Source: Amoebidium appalachense (lineage: Eukaryota; Ichthyosporea). From it: a stretch of DNA of 64,000 nucleotides. The DNA is taken from positions 14,074,001 to 14,138,000 of the forward strand of contig CAVNZM010000004.1 of assembly GCA_963693365.1 (NCBI GenBank), read 5' to 3'. The position numbers and the translations under genes were made by a program. The notes under the pieces were generated by a model. It searched no databases. It had not been told where the DNA came from and saw only the letters and a program-made list of their open reading frames with translations. This document shows, piece after piece, positions 1 to 13,094 of this stretch. Positions within the stretch are counted from its first letter, which is position 1. Every line of letters begins with the position of its first letter.

Positions 1-133
1 GATGAGAAGCACACATTTTCTCGTCTCACCAGAAGCCCACACTGGACTCTCTGACAACCACCTGTCTATGTAGCCACCATCCGAGGCTCTGCATCCTCAC
101 AAACAAACTGCGGAGAGAGGGATAGGTGCCTAC

Positions 134-1580
134 CGTGATCTGCCGTGAGGCTGCGCATTATGCTTGCTAGCAGATACTGCACGGGGGGCTGGGGGCAGCC
201 ACCGGCCAGCACCACACCATCAACTACCCCACTGGATGCTAGGTGCTCCCGGTAGCCCTCTGCATGTGTGGGTGAGTGGCGTGGTCTTGCCCTGCTCTTA
301 CGTGCATGCGGGGTGGTGTTGTTGCTATTCTGATGCATAAACTGTGTGTGCATAAGGTATAGTGGTGCATAAACTGTGTGTGCATAAGGTATAGTGGCCT
401 TGCTATTCTTCTACACAAACTGTGTGTGCATAAGGTATAGTGGCCTTGCTATTCTTATGCATAAACTGTGCGTGTATGAGGTATTTTTATCCTGCCATGC
501 TTACGGCCTACATGGGGTTGGGGTAGGCACATAGGTGAGCAGTAAGTTGGCGGCACAATGCGAGAAGCCAAACACAACTAAACAACACGTGCGATGGTGT
601 CGGAACTCTGAAGCCCTCCAATTTCAGATCCCAAAATCACCCCGATCCGAGGGGTTGTCGCTCCCCATATAATTGAGATATTTCGGAAATAGACAAGTCA
701 AAATGTCCGCCTTGGTGTCTACTTAAAATGCACCCGGCACTTGCCCGGTGGCACCACAGGAACATTTTGAAAATCTGGTTTGAAAATTTAGATTTTTACT
801 AATTGATCCTAAATTGGGGCTTTTTTTTTTTTTTGGAAAACAATGAGGGGGGGGGGTGCTAAAACAACAATAAGGTGTTCTACGTGCTCAGCGCAGTCGA
901 CTTCTCCGTAAACCCTTTTACAAAATTTCAAAGTTCGAAAAAATCAATGAAATATTTGTGAACACATAAAGAACCCCCCCTAGGGGGTCAAATTCCAGAC
1001 CCATATATATCCAAATACTATCTATATCTATATCTATATATGGTATATCAAGCATATCTCTAGGCTAGTTTGATGACGTCATTGGTTGTGGTCGGGGGGT
1101 CAAATTGGCGCTTTTTGGGTTCTCTGCGCCATTCGACAGATCTCTATGAAGCCGTTCGAGCTTTCCAAGAAATTTTGAAATCGACCGACGAGAAGTATTT
1201 TTTTTTTTTCTTTTTTCTTTTTTTGGAGTGCTACAGACTACTACCGGCACCATTCCTACATCCCCCCCCCCCCCCCCCTCCCCCCTCTCCCCCACGTGTG
1301 TTCCCAATTGATCAGGTCTCAAAAAGTATTCCTACGCCGTCACACAGATACACATACACCCTACCAACCACGTTAGCCACACACCTTATTCCAACAACCC
1401 CAACTCTGCCACTTTGAAATTTCACTGCCCACACTGGCAACACCAGAGGAACAGGCAAAGTGTAGCAGGGGCCGATCAGGGATGGGTGCGGATTCTGATT
1501 CATGTCATGATCATCATCTTCTTCGCTTCAAAAACATTTTTTTCTTCTTCTTTTTTTGTACGGTGCGCGCGCGTGTGTGT

Positions 1581-1637
<57 letters not shown>

Positions 1638-4169
1638 GGTATAGACAGAGTGGCAGTCGGGAAGACTAACAATATGAAGGAAATAAGTAGGAAGGCGGAC
1701 CAAAGGGCATACATGAGCCAAGTCAGACACAGGTGTGAGGGGAGGGGAGGGGAGGGGGGAAAAGGGTAGGGTTTTCTAGGGCCCCGGGGGAGTTGGGGGG
1801 GAGGGGGGGGGGGGGACGGGAGAAGGGGGGGGGGGGGGGGGGGGGGGGTTGTTGGTTGGTAACACACTTGCTATGGCCATATTCTTAAGGGCACCAAGGG
1901 CTGCATGCAGCTCTCTGATGTTGTCTGTCTGTAAGAGGCCCACAAGGAGAGGTACGGCACCACCACTAACAAGCTGACCCACACGCTCATCTTGTGTGTG
2001 TGTGTGTGTGTGTGTGTGCATAGTGTTAGACCAAGCAAATGAGAGCTACAAGGCTGTACAAGCATAGTGTTAGACCAAGCAAATGAGAGCTACAAGGCTG
2101 GACAAGCATAGTGTTAGACCAAGCAAATGAGAGCTACAAGGCTGGACAAGCATAGTGTTAGACCAAGCAAATGAGAGCTACAAGGCTGGACAAGCATAGT
2201 GTTAGACCAAGCAAATGAGAGCTACAAGGCTGGACAAGCATAGTGTTAGACCAAGCAAATGAGAGCTACAAGGCTGGACAAGCATAGTGTTAGACCAAGC
2301 AAATGAGAGCTACAAGGCTGTACAAGCATAGTGTTAGACCAAGCAAATGAGAGCTACAAGGCTGTACAAGCATAGTGTTAGACCAAGCAAATGAGAGCTA
2401 CAGGGCTGTACAAGCATAGTGTTAGACCAAGCAAATGAGAGCTACAAGGCTGTACAAGCATAGTGTTAGACCAAGCAAATGAGAGCTACAAGGCTGTACA
2501 AGCATAGTGTTAGACCAAGCAAATGAGAGCTACAAGGCTGGACAAGCATAGTGTTAGACCAAGCAAATGAGAGCTACAAGGCTGTACAAGCATAGTGTTA
2601 GACCAAGCAAATGAGAGCTACAAGGCTGTACAAGCATAGTGTTAGACCAAGCAAATGAGAGCTACAAGGCTGGACAAGCATAATGTTAGACCAAGCAAAT
2701 GAGAGCTACAAGGCTGTACAAGCATAGTGTTAGACCAAGCAAATGAGAGCTACAAGGCTGGACAAGCATAGTGTTAGACCAAGCAAATGAGAGCTACAAG
2801 GCTGTACAAGCATAGTGTTAGACCAAGCAAATGAGAGCTACAAGGCTGTACAAGCATAGTGTTAGACCAAGCAAATGAGAGCTACAAGGCTGGACAAGCA
2901 TAGTGTTAGACCAAGCAAATGAGAGCTACAAGGCTGTACAAGCATAGTGTTAGACCAAGCAAATGAGAGCTACAAGGCTGTACAAGCATAGTGTTAGACC
3001 AAGCAAATGAGAGCTACAAGGCTGGACAAGCATAATGTTAGACCAAGCAAATGAGAGCTACAAGGCTGTACAAGCATAGTGTTAGACCAAGCAAATGAGA
3101 GCTACAAGGCTGGACAAGCATAGTGTTAGACCAAGCAAATGAGAGCTACAAGGCTGTACAAGCATAGTGTTAGACCAAGCAAATGAGAGCTACAGGGCTG
3201 GACAAGCATAGTGTTAGACCAAGCAAATGAGAGCTACAAGGCTGTACAAGCATAGTGTTAGACCAAGCAAATGAGAGCTACAAGGCTGTACAAGCATAGT
3301 GTTAGACCAAGCAAATGAGAGCTACAAGGCTGTACAAGCATAGTGTTAGACCAAGCAAATGAGAGCTACAAGGCTGGACAAGCATAGTGTTAGACCAAGC
3401 AAATGAGAGCTACAAGGCTGTACAAGAATAGTGTTAGACCAAGCAAATGAGAGCTACAGGGCTGGCCAAGCCACTCTCCACCTAGGCCGTCAGGGGTGGT
3501 TGGGGACCATGCAGATTGCTGTATCTGTCTGCCTGTGGCAATATGCACTGGCCATTCCACCATGCATCCTACAGGGTACACGTGCTGCATGCCTTGCCCA
3601 TCTGCATTCACGCATATCTCTCTCTCTCTCTCTCACCCCACGCCCCACGCCCCACCCCCCCTTCCCCTCCCCTCTTGCCCTGGTGTGTAGGTGTTTCTCT
3701 CTCCCTCTCTTTTGTTGTGGTTTTTTTGGGGGGGGGGGGGTGAGGGGGCGAGAATGCCAGCTAGTATTATGCATACCTGATCTTGCAATGTTGCCCATAG
3801 CCAGGGCGCCAGCCATTCTTATGAGGGGCTCCTCGGAGCCAATCCACTGTGCCAGCGCACTGAGAAGGGGGGTGAGACCGGTGGCTGCCTCATTGTTGAG
3901 ACACTCGTCTGTGTATGTGTGTGTGTGTGGGGAGGGGGGGGGGGGGGGGGGGGGGGGGGTGAGGGCGGAAGGGGGAGGGGGGAGGGGGTGGGGTGGAGGA
4001 GGTGGTGGGGGGATTGGGGGGGAGAATTGGGGCCCAAAGATGATACAATGTATACTGGGCAGGCTGCATGAAAAATGGCCGAGTAGTGGGGGATGGAAGG
4101 AGTGATGCTACGGAATCGAATACGAACATGGTGTGTAGTGATGTGATGGGTGTGTGTGCATGCCCACGT

Positions 4170-4200
<31 letters not shown>

Positions 4201-4950
4201 GGGGGGGGAGGGGGGAGGGGGGGGAGTCTGTACGTAGGTGTCTATGTGTGCGTGAGTGCATATATGTGTGTGCGTGCGCGTGGTTTTGTATGGAGGCAGG
4301 TGCAGGGTTCACCGTAACACATGGTCGTTGTGGGCATCACAAAACACTACGCAACAGACGGGAAGAGTGGGATAAAAAAAATCGCGGACTTTCTCGTAAG
4401 CACATTACCACCAGACCATGGCAAAACAGGTTCTCTTTCCATTCATCTAAGTGTCTTTTGGTGTTATGTTGTTAAGTATTTGTACCGTTGCTGAGGATGA
4501 GGGAGACCATCTTAGCTGCACACTGGCGGTACTGCTGGCTGGGCCCATGGCTGGCATCGGCTATGAGGCCTGCCAGCCCAATGCTTTGATGTAGCTGCAG
4601 TTGCGCACTGCCTGGGGGGAGTCGGGTGAGTGGGTGGGGGAAGTTGGGGGAGTAAATGGGGGTAGTTGGGGGAGTAAATGGGGGTAGTTGGGGGAGTAAA
4701 TGGGGGTAGTTGGGGGAGTAAATGGGGGTAGTTGGGGGAGTAAATGGGGGTAGTTGGGGGAGTAAATGGGGGTAGTTGGGGGAGTGTTTGTGGGTAGTTG
4801 GGTGGGTGCATGGGGGTGAACGTGTTGGTGCTTGGAAGTGAACATGAGACAACAGAAGGAAGGAACAAGAAAACATAGTAGGTAGCTGTCGGTTTAAAAA
4901 GGGTAAATGTTGAACAGCCAAGACGAGAGGAGGAAGGAGAGGGGTGGTGT

Positions 4951-5000
<50 letters not shown>

Positions 5001-5756
5001 GGGGGGGGGGGGGGGGGGGGGGTATAGTGGTAGGGATTCGGAGCCACTGGCAGACCGGGGTGGGTGGAGAAGAGGGAATGGGCAGGGGTCAGGGATGGGA
5101 AAAGGGGATTATGCAAGGACGTAAAAAGGAAGGAGGAGGAGAACGAGGGGGGGAGCGGTGGAGGGGAGGGGCTGAAGAAACAGGGAGGGAGAGACTGGTG
5201 GTGGTGGTGTGTGGGGGGGGGGGGGGGGGGGGGAGGGGGGGGGAGGGGTGGGCTATAACTCTGTGTGTCGACTAGGGTGGAGAGCAGGTCGATGGCTACC
5301 TCGGACATATCCCCATCCTCGCTCTTGGCTAGTGACAGTAGAGAGGGCACGGCACCACCCGTGACCATGGCTTGCTGCCCGGCATCTGCGCGTGGGGGTT
5401 GGTTTCTGCTCGTGCCTTTCCCTCCCTGCGCCCCTCCCCTTCCTCCCCCCCCCCCCCCCCCCCCCCCCGCCCCTCCCCCTCTCCCCGGGCACCCCCTTCC
5501 CCCCTCTTCTTCTTCTTACATCCGCCAGACAGCTCTTACAATGCCCACACCCCCTGATTCAAGCCCTGTGGCCATTCATACTTAACAAGCCACCTACGCA
5601 AAACCCACATCTGCCCATCCACACCTACATGAATACACTTATCCAGTCCTCCCCCCCCCCCCCCCCTCGCGATCTCCCCCGGAGAATCATGCGCACGCAC
5701 GCACGCGCGCGCGCGCACACACACACACACACACGCGCGCGCGCACACACACACGA

Positions 5757-5816
<60 letters not shown>

Positions 5817-6605
5817 ACACGCACACACACACGCACATGCGAACACACACACCCACACACAGTGAGACACACATGCACACACCAACACCAACTCCTCCTC
5901 CCCTTCCCCCATCTAAAAATCCCCCCCCCCCCCCCCTCCCTGCCTCACCCCTACACCCAGATCCCAGACCCCCCCCACCCACCCACCCACCCAACCACTC
6001 ACCCCCCTCCCCCCCCACACACACACACCCACACACACCACACACACCCACTCAACTACCCCCCCCCCCTCCCCCCGCCACCCACCCACCCGCCCGCCCA
6101 CCCACCCACCCACCCGTCAACCCCTCCCCTCCCCCCTCCCCCCGCCCCCACCCACCCACCCACCCACACCCATCAAGCCCCCCCCCTCTCCCCCTTCCTT
6201 TCCCCCCATCCGCCTACCCGTGTCTCTGAGTGCGTTGAGTGCCTTTGCAGCCATCAATGCCACATTCTGATTGGATGCCTGCATCAGTGCCACCAGTGGA
6301 CCCACCACACCACAGGTGATGGCCTCATGTTGCAGCCCCTCTGAAGAAAAAAGAGTAAGTGGGTGGACCCACAGGTGGGGGGGTGGGGGAGAGGGGGGAA
6401 GATGCGGAGTGGGGGAGGAGGAGAGGTGGGGGACAGATGGGGAGAAAGGAAAGGACATAGAGAGAAAAATTAGGCAAGGTCATGTAGGATTCTGAGAAGC
6501 GATACATTCAAGACAAGTAACAATCGAACAAGAAATTAAATAAGCAAAGGACACCAGAAGACGGGCTCAAGAGTTGAACAAATCTCGAAACCTCCCACCC
6601 CCTCC

Positions 6606-6658
<53 letters not shown>

Positions 6659-7285
6659 TTTACACATACTCGCTCACACAACAACGCTCGCTCACACACG
6701 CTCAGATGCACACACACGCCCGCACACACGCACACAAACAGGCAACCTTTTTCACCTTTATGCTGCTGCATGCCTAAGACCCCCTCCCCCCTCTCCCCTC
6801 CCCCCCCCCCCCCCCACCCCCCACCCGGGGACACACATGCACACACCCAGGTGGCCACCACGTAAAGCTGCACACCAGCCACCCACTGAGTTGTAAAGCA
6901 AACCATGCAATGAACACCCAGCTGCCTTGGAATGCATGAGACGGAACAGACCACCTCCTGCCTGCAACATACGCTGCAGCAAAATCAACCCCACCATGCA
7001 GTATCAAATCAACGTGGACGACCTCCTCCCCCCCCCTCCCCCCTCCCCCCGGCCCCCCCCCTCCCCCCCCCCCCTCCCCATCCCAACCCCCCCCCCCCCC
7101 CCCAAAAAAAAAAAAGAAAAAAAAAAGAAAAGAAAGAAAAGAAAAGCGAAGAGAAATTTCCCCCCAACCAGTCTGCCTCGCACACCCTCAACCCCACAAC
7201 GCCGCACACGCCACCATGGTTTGGTCCCCCCCCCCCACCCCACCCCCCCACCCATTCCCTCCCTCCCGCCCCCACCACACACATC

Positions 7286-7332
<47 letters not shown>

Positions 7333-9800
7333 ATCACCCACGAACCCACACACTGACAACCTTTTCCACATCCGACCACACCCACTCACACCTACAACCG
7401 CAATCAACCCCACCCCCCCCCCCCCCCCCTTCCCCCTGTGCCCGCCCGCCCGCCGGTCTCTTGCCCATCCACCCACCCACCATTATCATTAACCATATTT
7501 AGGACGGTCCCAGCAGCCACCCTCCCCACCAGCTCTGATGGGGGCTGCTGATTGGCTGCTGCCGAAACAAATTTCACCACCGAGCAGACCCCCCCACATT
7601 GCTGCAGCACAGACCGGTGTGGGTCTGCGGCGGAAAAACCCCAAGAAGTTAGGATCGTGGCTTCTGACTACTGAATGTCTTTTCTTGTAACTCTCCCTTC
7701 GTTCTTTATAGCTCTTTGGCATTTCTGAATCGTTTTTGTTTCATTTTATATCATGCACTTATTTCTTTTGCCTGCATCGCGCGTGCGTATTTGTGTGTGT
7801 TTGTGTGCGTGTATTGTACTCGCAGCGTGTGCACTGCCGGTGCGTGCTCATGAGTGTGTGTGTGTGTGCTATTGTGTGATGTGTGTTGTGTATGTGTGCG
7901 TTGTCTGTGTGTGTTTGTGTGCGTGTGTGTGTGTGTGCGTTCATGGGTGTGTACATACGTGTGAGTGTGTGAGCGCGAGTATGTGTGTGTCACTGTAAAT
8001 ACACCAAGCAACCGCTAGAAGGCAATCATCCATTAGTATGCAGTCCTGAGTTGGACCTAATTTCTTACGACGCTCCGGCCAGTCATGTGCTGGTCAAATG
8101 ACTCATCGGTCGAGTCTGGCCCGATTTGAACCCAAAAAGTGTCCTCTCTAATGACCCTCGATGTACTTATATATATATGACCTACCCTTTAACCCATACT
8201 CAACCCCCCTATGCCCCCAAACCCACATACATACATAGACACAGCGTCTGGCCAAGTGCTGGATGTTCCATTAAAAAAAATGCCACAAAGCCGCGAAACG
8301 CGAATATAAAAAGACGGAGCTCGAAAGGGAAGGAAGAGGGGGGATGGGGGGGGTCACCGACCACTATCGTAGCAGCAGTTTGCTATTGCCCTCATGGCAC
8401 ACAAAGACACGTCCGTGATGCCCCCCTCCCTCTCCACTAGCGACGCAAGGGGGGCAGGCAGTGGCAGTCCACAAGTTTGGCCCGGCACTCCTCTGTGGCA
8501 GTTTGATCAGTCATAATTCTATGCTTGGCTGTGCGTGGGGTTTGATTTCTTGTTGTGTGTGAATATGGATCTCTCTCTCTGTGGCCAGTACCTCACAAAC
8601 CGTTAAAATTCTTAATCACAGACAAGCGAAAGGAAAGGAGGAGGGGGGGGAGGGGGCGTGGTGGTGGTGGTGGTGGTGGTGGTGGGGGGGGGGGGGGGGG
8701 GGGGGGGGGAAGGGGGGAGGGGAGGGGTGTGGAAACAGACCACTACCATCCCGGCCCAGCATAACCATCTGGCCCATAAAAGTACCACACACCCGCTTTT
8801 ACCCATCTCAAGAACCAACACCATCATAGATCCTCCCCTTACAGGCACCAACCCACCATTCTTTGCCAACTCTGCTGCCGCCGCTGCAGCAGCCTCAACC
8901 ACCCCCCCACTTGAAGAGGATAGGTGGTGGGAAAGGAGGGGACCAAGGCCCAGGGCAAAAAGGGCAGGGCCGTGGTCCTCTGTGAAAGACACAAGAGGGT
9001 AAGGGCATGAAAGATGTTGAAGGTGTGCATGGATGTATGGTTTTAATGTTCGTCATGATGTTCTCTGCATAGTTTATACCGGTAAACGTACAAAATATCC
9101 CATTAAATAACCATCCGCCCGCAAATGCATACATGTTGCACAGTTGTTTGTTTTTTTCGCCTCAGCGAAGGTAGCTTCGGTACCAACACCAGAAGGGACA
9201 CCACTGAAAAGATGCGCGACAGATTGACTAAAACCGACCTACCTACTTGACAGATAACAGTTTTATTTTCACAAAAGATCCACGTTGTGGATCCTGTGCA
9301 TCTGTACAAAGAGGAGTGCTATCCACCGTGGCCGAAGATGTACTGATGTTGGCAGCCTTATCTTCCAAATAAAAGGTTTCTTCAACCCAACTCCCCTTCA
9401 TCCTAAGCTTGATCTACATCCCTTCATTCCCAACCTCCTGGTTTTTTTCGACCCTGCGTCCCTCGCCTTAGTTCTCAGTTCTCCACCAACCCGCTCATGA
9501 AGACTCCCTTCCTCCCCCCTCTCTCTCTCTCCCCCCCCCCCCCCCCCCCCAACCTCTCCTCCCCCCTCCCTCCCTCCCCCCCCCCTCTTCCCGCCAACTA
9601 ACACCAAACACGCACACATATCTCCTTCCCCACGCCCCTCCTCCACCCCCTGACCAATTCTCCTGCCCTAACCTCCTCTAAGATCGGCACCCACCATCTT
9701 CAGCCACAAGTGCTGTTATCTCTTTCAGAGCTGCCAACGCCTGCTCCCCCTCGGCTCCCAATCTCTGCATCAGGTCTGTGTGTGTGTCTGCCATCCTCAT
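134..9800 (-). CDS. RAP1GDS1-like: SmgGDS (RAP1GDS1)-like armadillo-repeat protein, 3' end outside window
   Basis: Armadillo protein related to SmgGDS, which binds polybasic small GTPases (Rap1, RhoA, Rac) and promotes GDP release and membrane trafficking. I joined ten exons by reading frame: 9800-9695, 8979-8857, 8490-8362, 7624-7481, 6340-6218, 5385-5260, 4611-4486, 3908-3777, 1990-1868, 259-134, giving 419 residues. Diagnostic stretches are [10 protein letters not shown] (human RALGNICYDS), [17 protein letters not shown] (human LAGALAIANFARND) and [15 protein letters not shown] (human AALSALRNLAIP). Every intron seen is phase 1 and each internal exon encodes 41-48 residues, one ARM repeat. 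The start is the ATG at 9800; a second ATG at 9794 is equally possible. Human SmgGDS has 607 residues, so about a third of the protein lies left of position 1. Sequence 1-130 gave no clear next exon. Family assignment is firm; the GTPase partner is unknown. The gene shares a short divergent promoter with MetAP1. Confidence 0.85.
2018..3471. repeat. 44-bp minisatellite, about 33 copies, in SmgGDS intron 8
   Basis: A 44-bp unit containing GTTAGACCAAGCAAATGAGA and CTACAAGGCTG is repeated about 33 times with very few changes. The main variable base is T or G in CTG(T/G)ACAAG. Rare variants are CATAATG (2679 and 3031) and CAGGGCTG. The unit is not a multiple of 3 and has no open frame through it. 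It lies in the intron between the exons at 3908-3777 and 1990-1868. Confidence 0.97.
4640..4800. repeat. 22-bp minisatellite in SmgGDS intron 7 region
   Basis: A 22-bp G-rich unit (core AGTAAATGGGGGTAGTTG) repeats about seven times; AGTAAATG recurs at 4651, 4673, 4695 and onward. It lies just upstream, in transcript sense, of the exon at 4611-4486, so the RNA carries the C-rich strand next to the 3' splice site and may serve as its pyrimidine tract. Confidence 0.9.
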
Positions 9801-10266
9801 GCTTGTCTGTGCCTTGCAGCACCTTGCAACGACGAAAAATCACAGGGGATTAGGTAAAAAGCCTCGCTATGGTTCAACAACAAGGAAATAATGTATTCCT
9901 ATGGACGATATCTCACACAGCTACTTTATCCTCACACTCTCCTGTGTTCTATGAGCGCACCACACACACAGGGTAGCAGAGTAACGATTTGGTGGCCCTG
10001 CTTGTGTGCAGGCACAGATATTACAAATTTTCCCGCCAAAAAAATACCCGAAAGTTTACAGCTTTCGGTTTGGGTCAATCTGAACACCCCCTACAATTGA
10101 GAAATTCCGTATGGTATTTTACGATTCGAGCCATGATTCGAATCGGTGGAAGGTGGGTTATGAATCGTGACGTCAGTGCACTCGTGTATCGGCTCAGTCA
10201 CAGTCACAGAAAGTAGCCGCGTACTTGCACTTTCACCCCTCACCCGTTTACGGAGATTTCTTTAAA
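9801..10266. promoter_or_regulatory. Divergent promoter between SmgGDS and MetAP1
   Basis: Only 466 bases separate the two start codons, so the promoters must share this DNA. It contains a CRE-like GTGACGTCAGTG near 10168 and clustered ATTCGA motifs at 10120-10165 (ACGATTCGAGCC, ATGATTCGAATCGG, TATGAATCGTG), partly inverted relative to each other. I see no convincing TATA box. Co-regulation is inferred. Confidence 0.5.
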
Positions 10267-10475
10267 ATGTCGCACCTTTGTGAGGGGGCCAACTGTGGCA
10301 AGCCTGCCGCGCTGCAGTGCCCCACGTGCTTAAAGTCACCCGAGATACCCCCTTCTTACTTCTGCGGGCAGGAGTGCTTTAAGGCCAACTGGGCCACCCA
10401 CAAGGCCAAGCACAGACCCACACCCTCGGGCAAATACGACCCCTTTCCCAAGTACCCATATACAGGTAGACCTCA

Positions 10476-10522
<47 letters not shown>

Positions 10523-10868
10523 ACACACACACATACCCTCGCCCCCCTCTCCCCCCCCTTCCCCCCTCGCCCTTTCCCCCTCCGCCCCCGCTCCTCTTCG
10601 ATCCCTGCCGCTTGCGCTCCTTTTGACTATCCTAGGACTCAGTACACAGGGTGTTTTTTTTTTAAGGAATTGGGGACTAGGCAACCTCTCTTCCTCGTCG
10701 CACGACAGCTGGAAGCTTAGGCACGTGGTCTGGGCACCTAACTCTTTCCGACACATCTGGACGCGCGCGCACACAAACACGTACAAACACGCACACGAAC
10801 CCCCCCCCCACACACACACACATGTTGCCACACAACACACACACCGACACCCACACACCTGTCCGCGT

Positions 10869-10916
<48 letters not shown>

Positions 10917-11163
10917 CGCGCGCGCGTACGCACATGCGCACACACAAACACACCCACGTGCAGGTATACATGCTTACATGTACCTGCGCACGCACACACA
11001 CTTGCACACACTTATTCACACACATACACACAAGCATTCGTTTGGTATGTTGCTTCTCTGGCAACCTCTTTTCACCATGCAGTTGTGAAACTTCTTAGCA
11101 CTCTTAAACTGAACCTGCAGTGCTCTAACTTAAATTCTCATGCTTTTTTCATAAATATATCTC

Positions 11164-11196
<33 letters not shown>

Positions 11197-11250
11197 CCCC
11201 CCCCCCCCCCCCCCCCCTCTCTCTCTCTCTCTCCCCGCCCCCCCCCTCTC

Positions 11251-11281
<31 letters not shown>

Positions 11282-11478
11282 CCCCCTAAACTCTAACCCT
11301 GTCTCTCTCTCCCTCTCGGGCCCCCCTCTCCCCCACCCTCTGTCTCTCTCTTCCTCTCTCTCTCTCTCTCCCCCCCCCCCCCCCGTTCCCCCTCCTTTTT
11401 TTCCCTTTTCTTCTGTTTTCTTTTCTTTTTTTGAGGGGGGGGGGTTGGCTGTATATGCTTCCTCTTCTTCCTCTCTCT

Positions 11479-11562
<84 letters not shown>

Positions 11563-13027
11563 GTGTGTGTGTGTGTGGTGGGGGGGGGGGGGGGGGGGGG
11601 GGGGAGTGTGGATGTTTTACTGTGGGGGCTGAAGCAGGGTGTATGGGGTGGAGGGCTGATGTGTGGTTGCTGCAGGCAAACTGCGACCTGTGTATCCGCT
11701 GTCTGAGAAGAGACTTGTGCCGGCTCACATCAAGAGGCCAGACTATGCTGGTGACGGCATCCCCCGCAGTGAAAATGCAAAGAGGGGGCAGACGGCGGTC
11801 GAGGTGTTGAGTGAGGCCGACCAGAAGCGCATGAGAAAGGTGCGTGGGTGGGTGGGTGGGGGGGGGGGGGGATTGGTGTGTGTGTGGGCGGGGGCCGGGG
11901 GGGGGGGGGGGGGGAATGGGTGTGTGTGGGGCGGGGGGGGGGGGGGATTGGGGAGGATGGGGGAGGGAAGAGGTGTGTGTGTGTTGGGGGGGGGGGAGGG
12001 GGGGGAAAGGGATGAGGGTGGGTGGATCGGGTAGGGAGGGGTTGGGGGAGGGGTGAGGGACGGGATGTGGGTCGGTGGGTGGTATGTGTGTTGGGGGGGG
12101 GGGGGGATCGATTTTCAGGTGATTCTGGTTTATGATGAGTACGGGGGGTCTTGAAACGGACGGGCCGAGGAGGAGCACAAGACAGATTTTCTTTCCCTCT
12201 TTTGGGTGTGTGTGTGGGAGGGGGAGGGGGGGGAGGGAGGTCCGTGAGTAAAACAAGTTTTGACATTTGACAGGAGCAATGCTGGGAATGGCGGAGGATA
12301 CAGCATAAGGAGAAATGGGGGATTCTTTATTGTTTGTTTATTTGTTTATTTGTTTATTTATTTGCTTTTTTTGGGGGGTGGGGGGGATGAGGGGTAAACC
12401 CTAGGGGGAAGAGAGCAGAGGGAATGCATCCATATAAAAAAGGGTTTGTCCGTATATGAGATCTAGGGGTGGGATTATGGTTTCGGTTGCCCCATTCGGT
12501 TATGTACTTTCACAAACAAACACACACGCAGGCACACACAAAACAAAACACACACACACGTACACACACGCACACACACACACACACACACATTATCGCC
12601 TCCTCCTCTGTTTCTCAGGGGGGAAAGGATGGGGGGGGGGGGGGGGGCAGGAGGGTTTGGAGGCATAGCTCCACCTGCTTGGGTGTTATTTTTTACTCTG
12701 CCCAATCCCCCCCACCCCCCCCCCCCCCCCCCTCCCCTTTTCTTCCATTCATTGTAGCCATGCAGTCACCTCCCCCCCCCCCCCCCCCCCCTTCCCCCCC
12801 TTTGCCCTCATATCGGCTTCCTCTTCATCATTCCTCCTCTCTCGCCACCCAATATTTGATCCTCCCCGCCCTCTCTCCTTTTCTCGACAAGATCACCCGT
12901 CGATTCTTCAAGCCCCCGACACAACCCCTGTGGCAAAAGCGCAAACGGACACACAGTCACTCACCTATACACACCTACTCACTCACGCACATGCATGCAT
13001 GTTCAGTCTCACTGGCTCGCTCGCTTA

Positions 13028-13094
<67 letters not shown>

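Noticed and set aside
1-130. Next SmgGDS exon at the left edge
   Set aside because: Acceptors exist (CCGCAG at about 110, GTCAG at about 53), but the resulting frames hit a stop or do not resemble the family, so I left the gene open at 134.
8085-8135. Minus-strand GGGTTCAAATCGGG resembling a tRNA T arm
   Set aside because: No matching acceptor stem or anticodon arm can be folded around it, and it lies in an SmgGDS intron.
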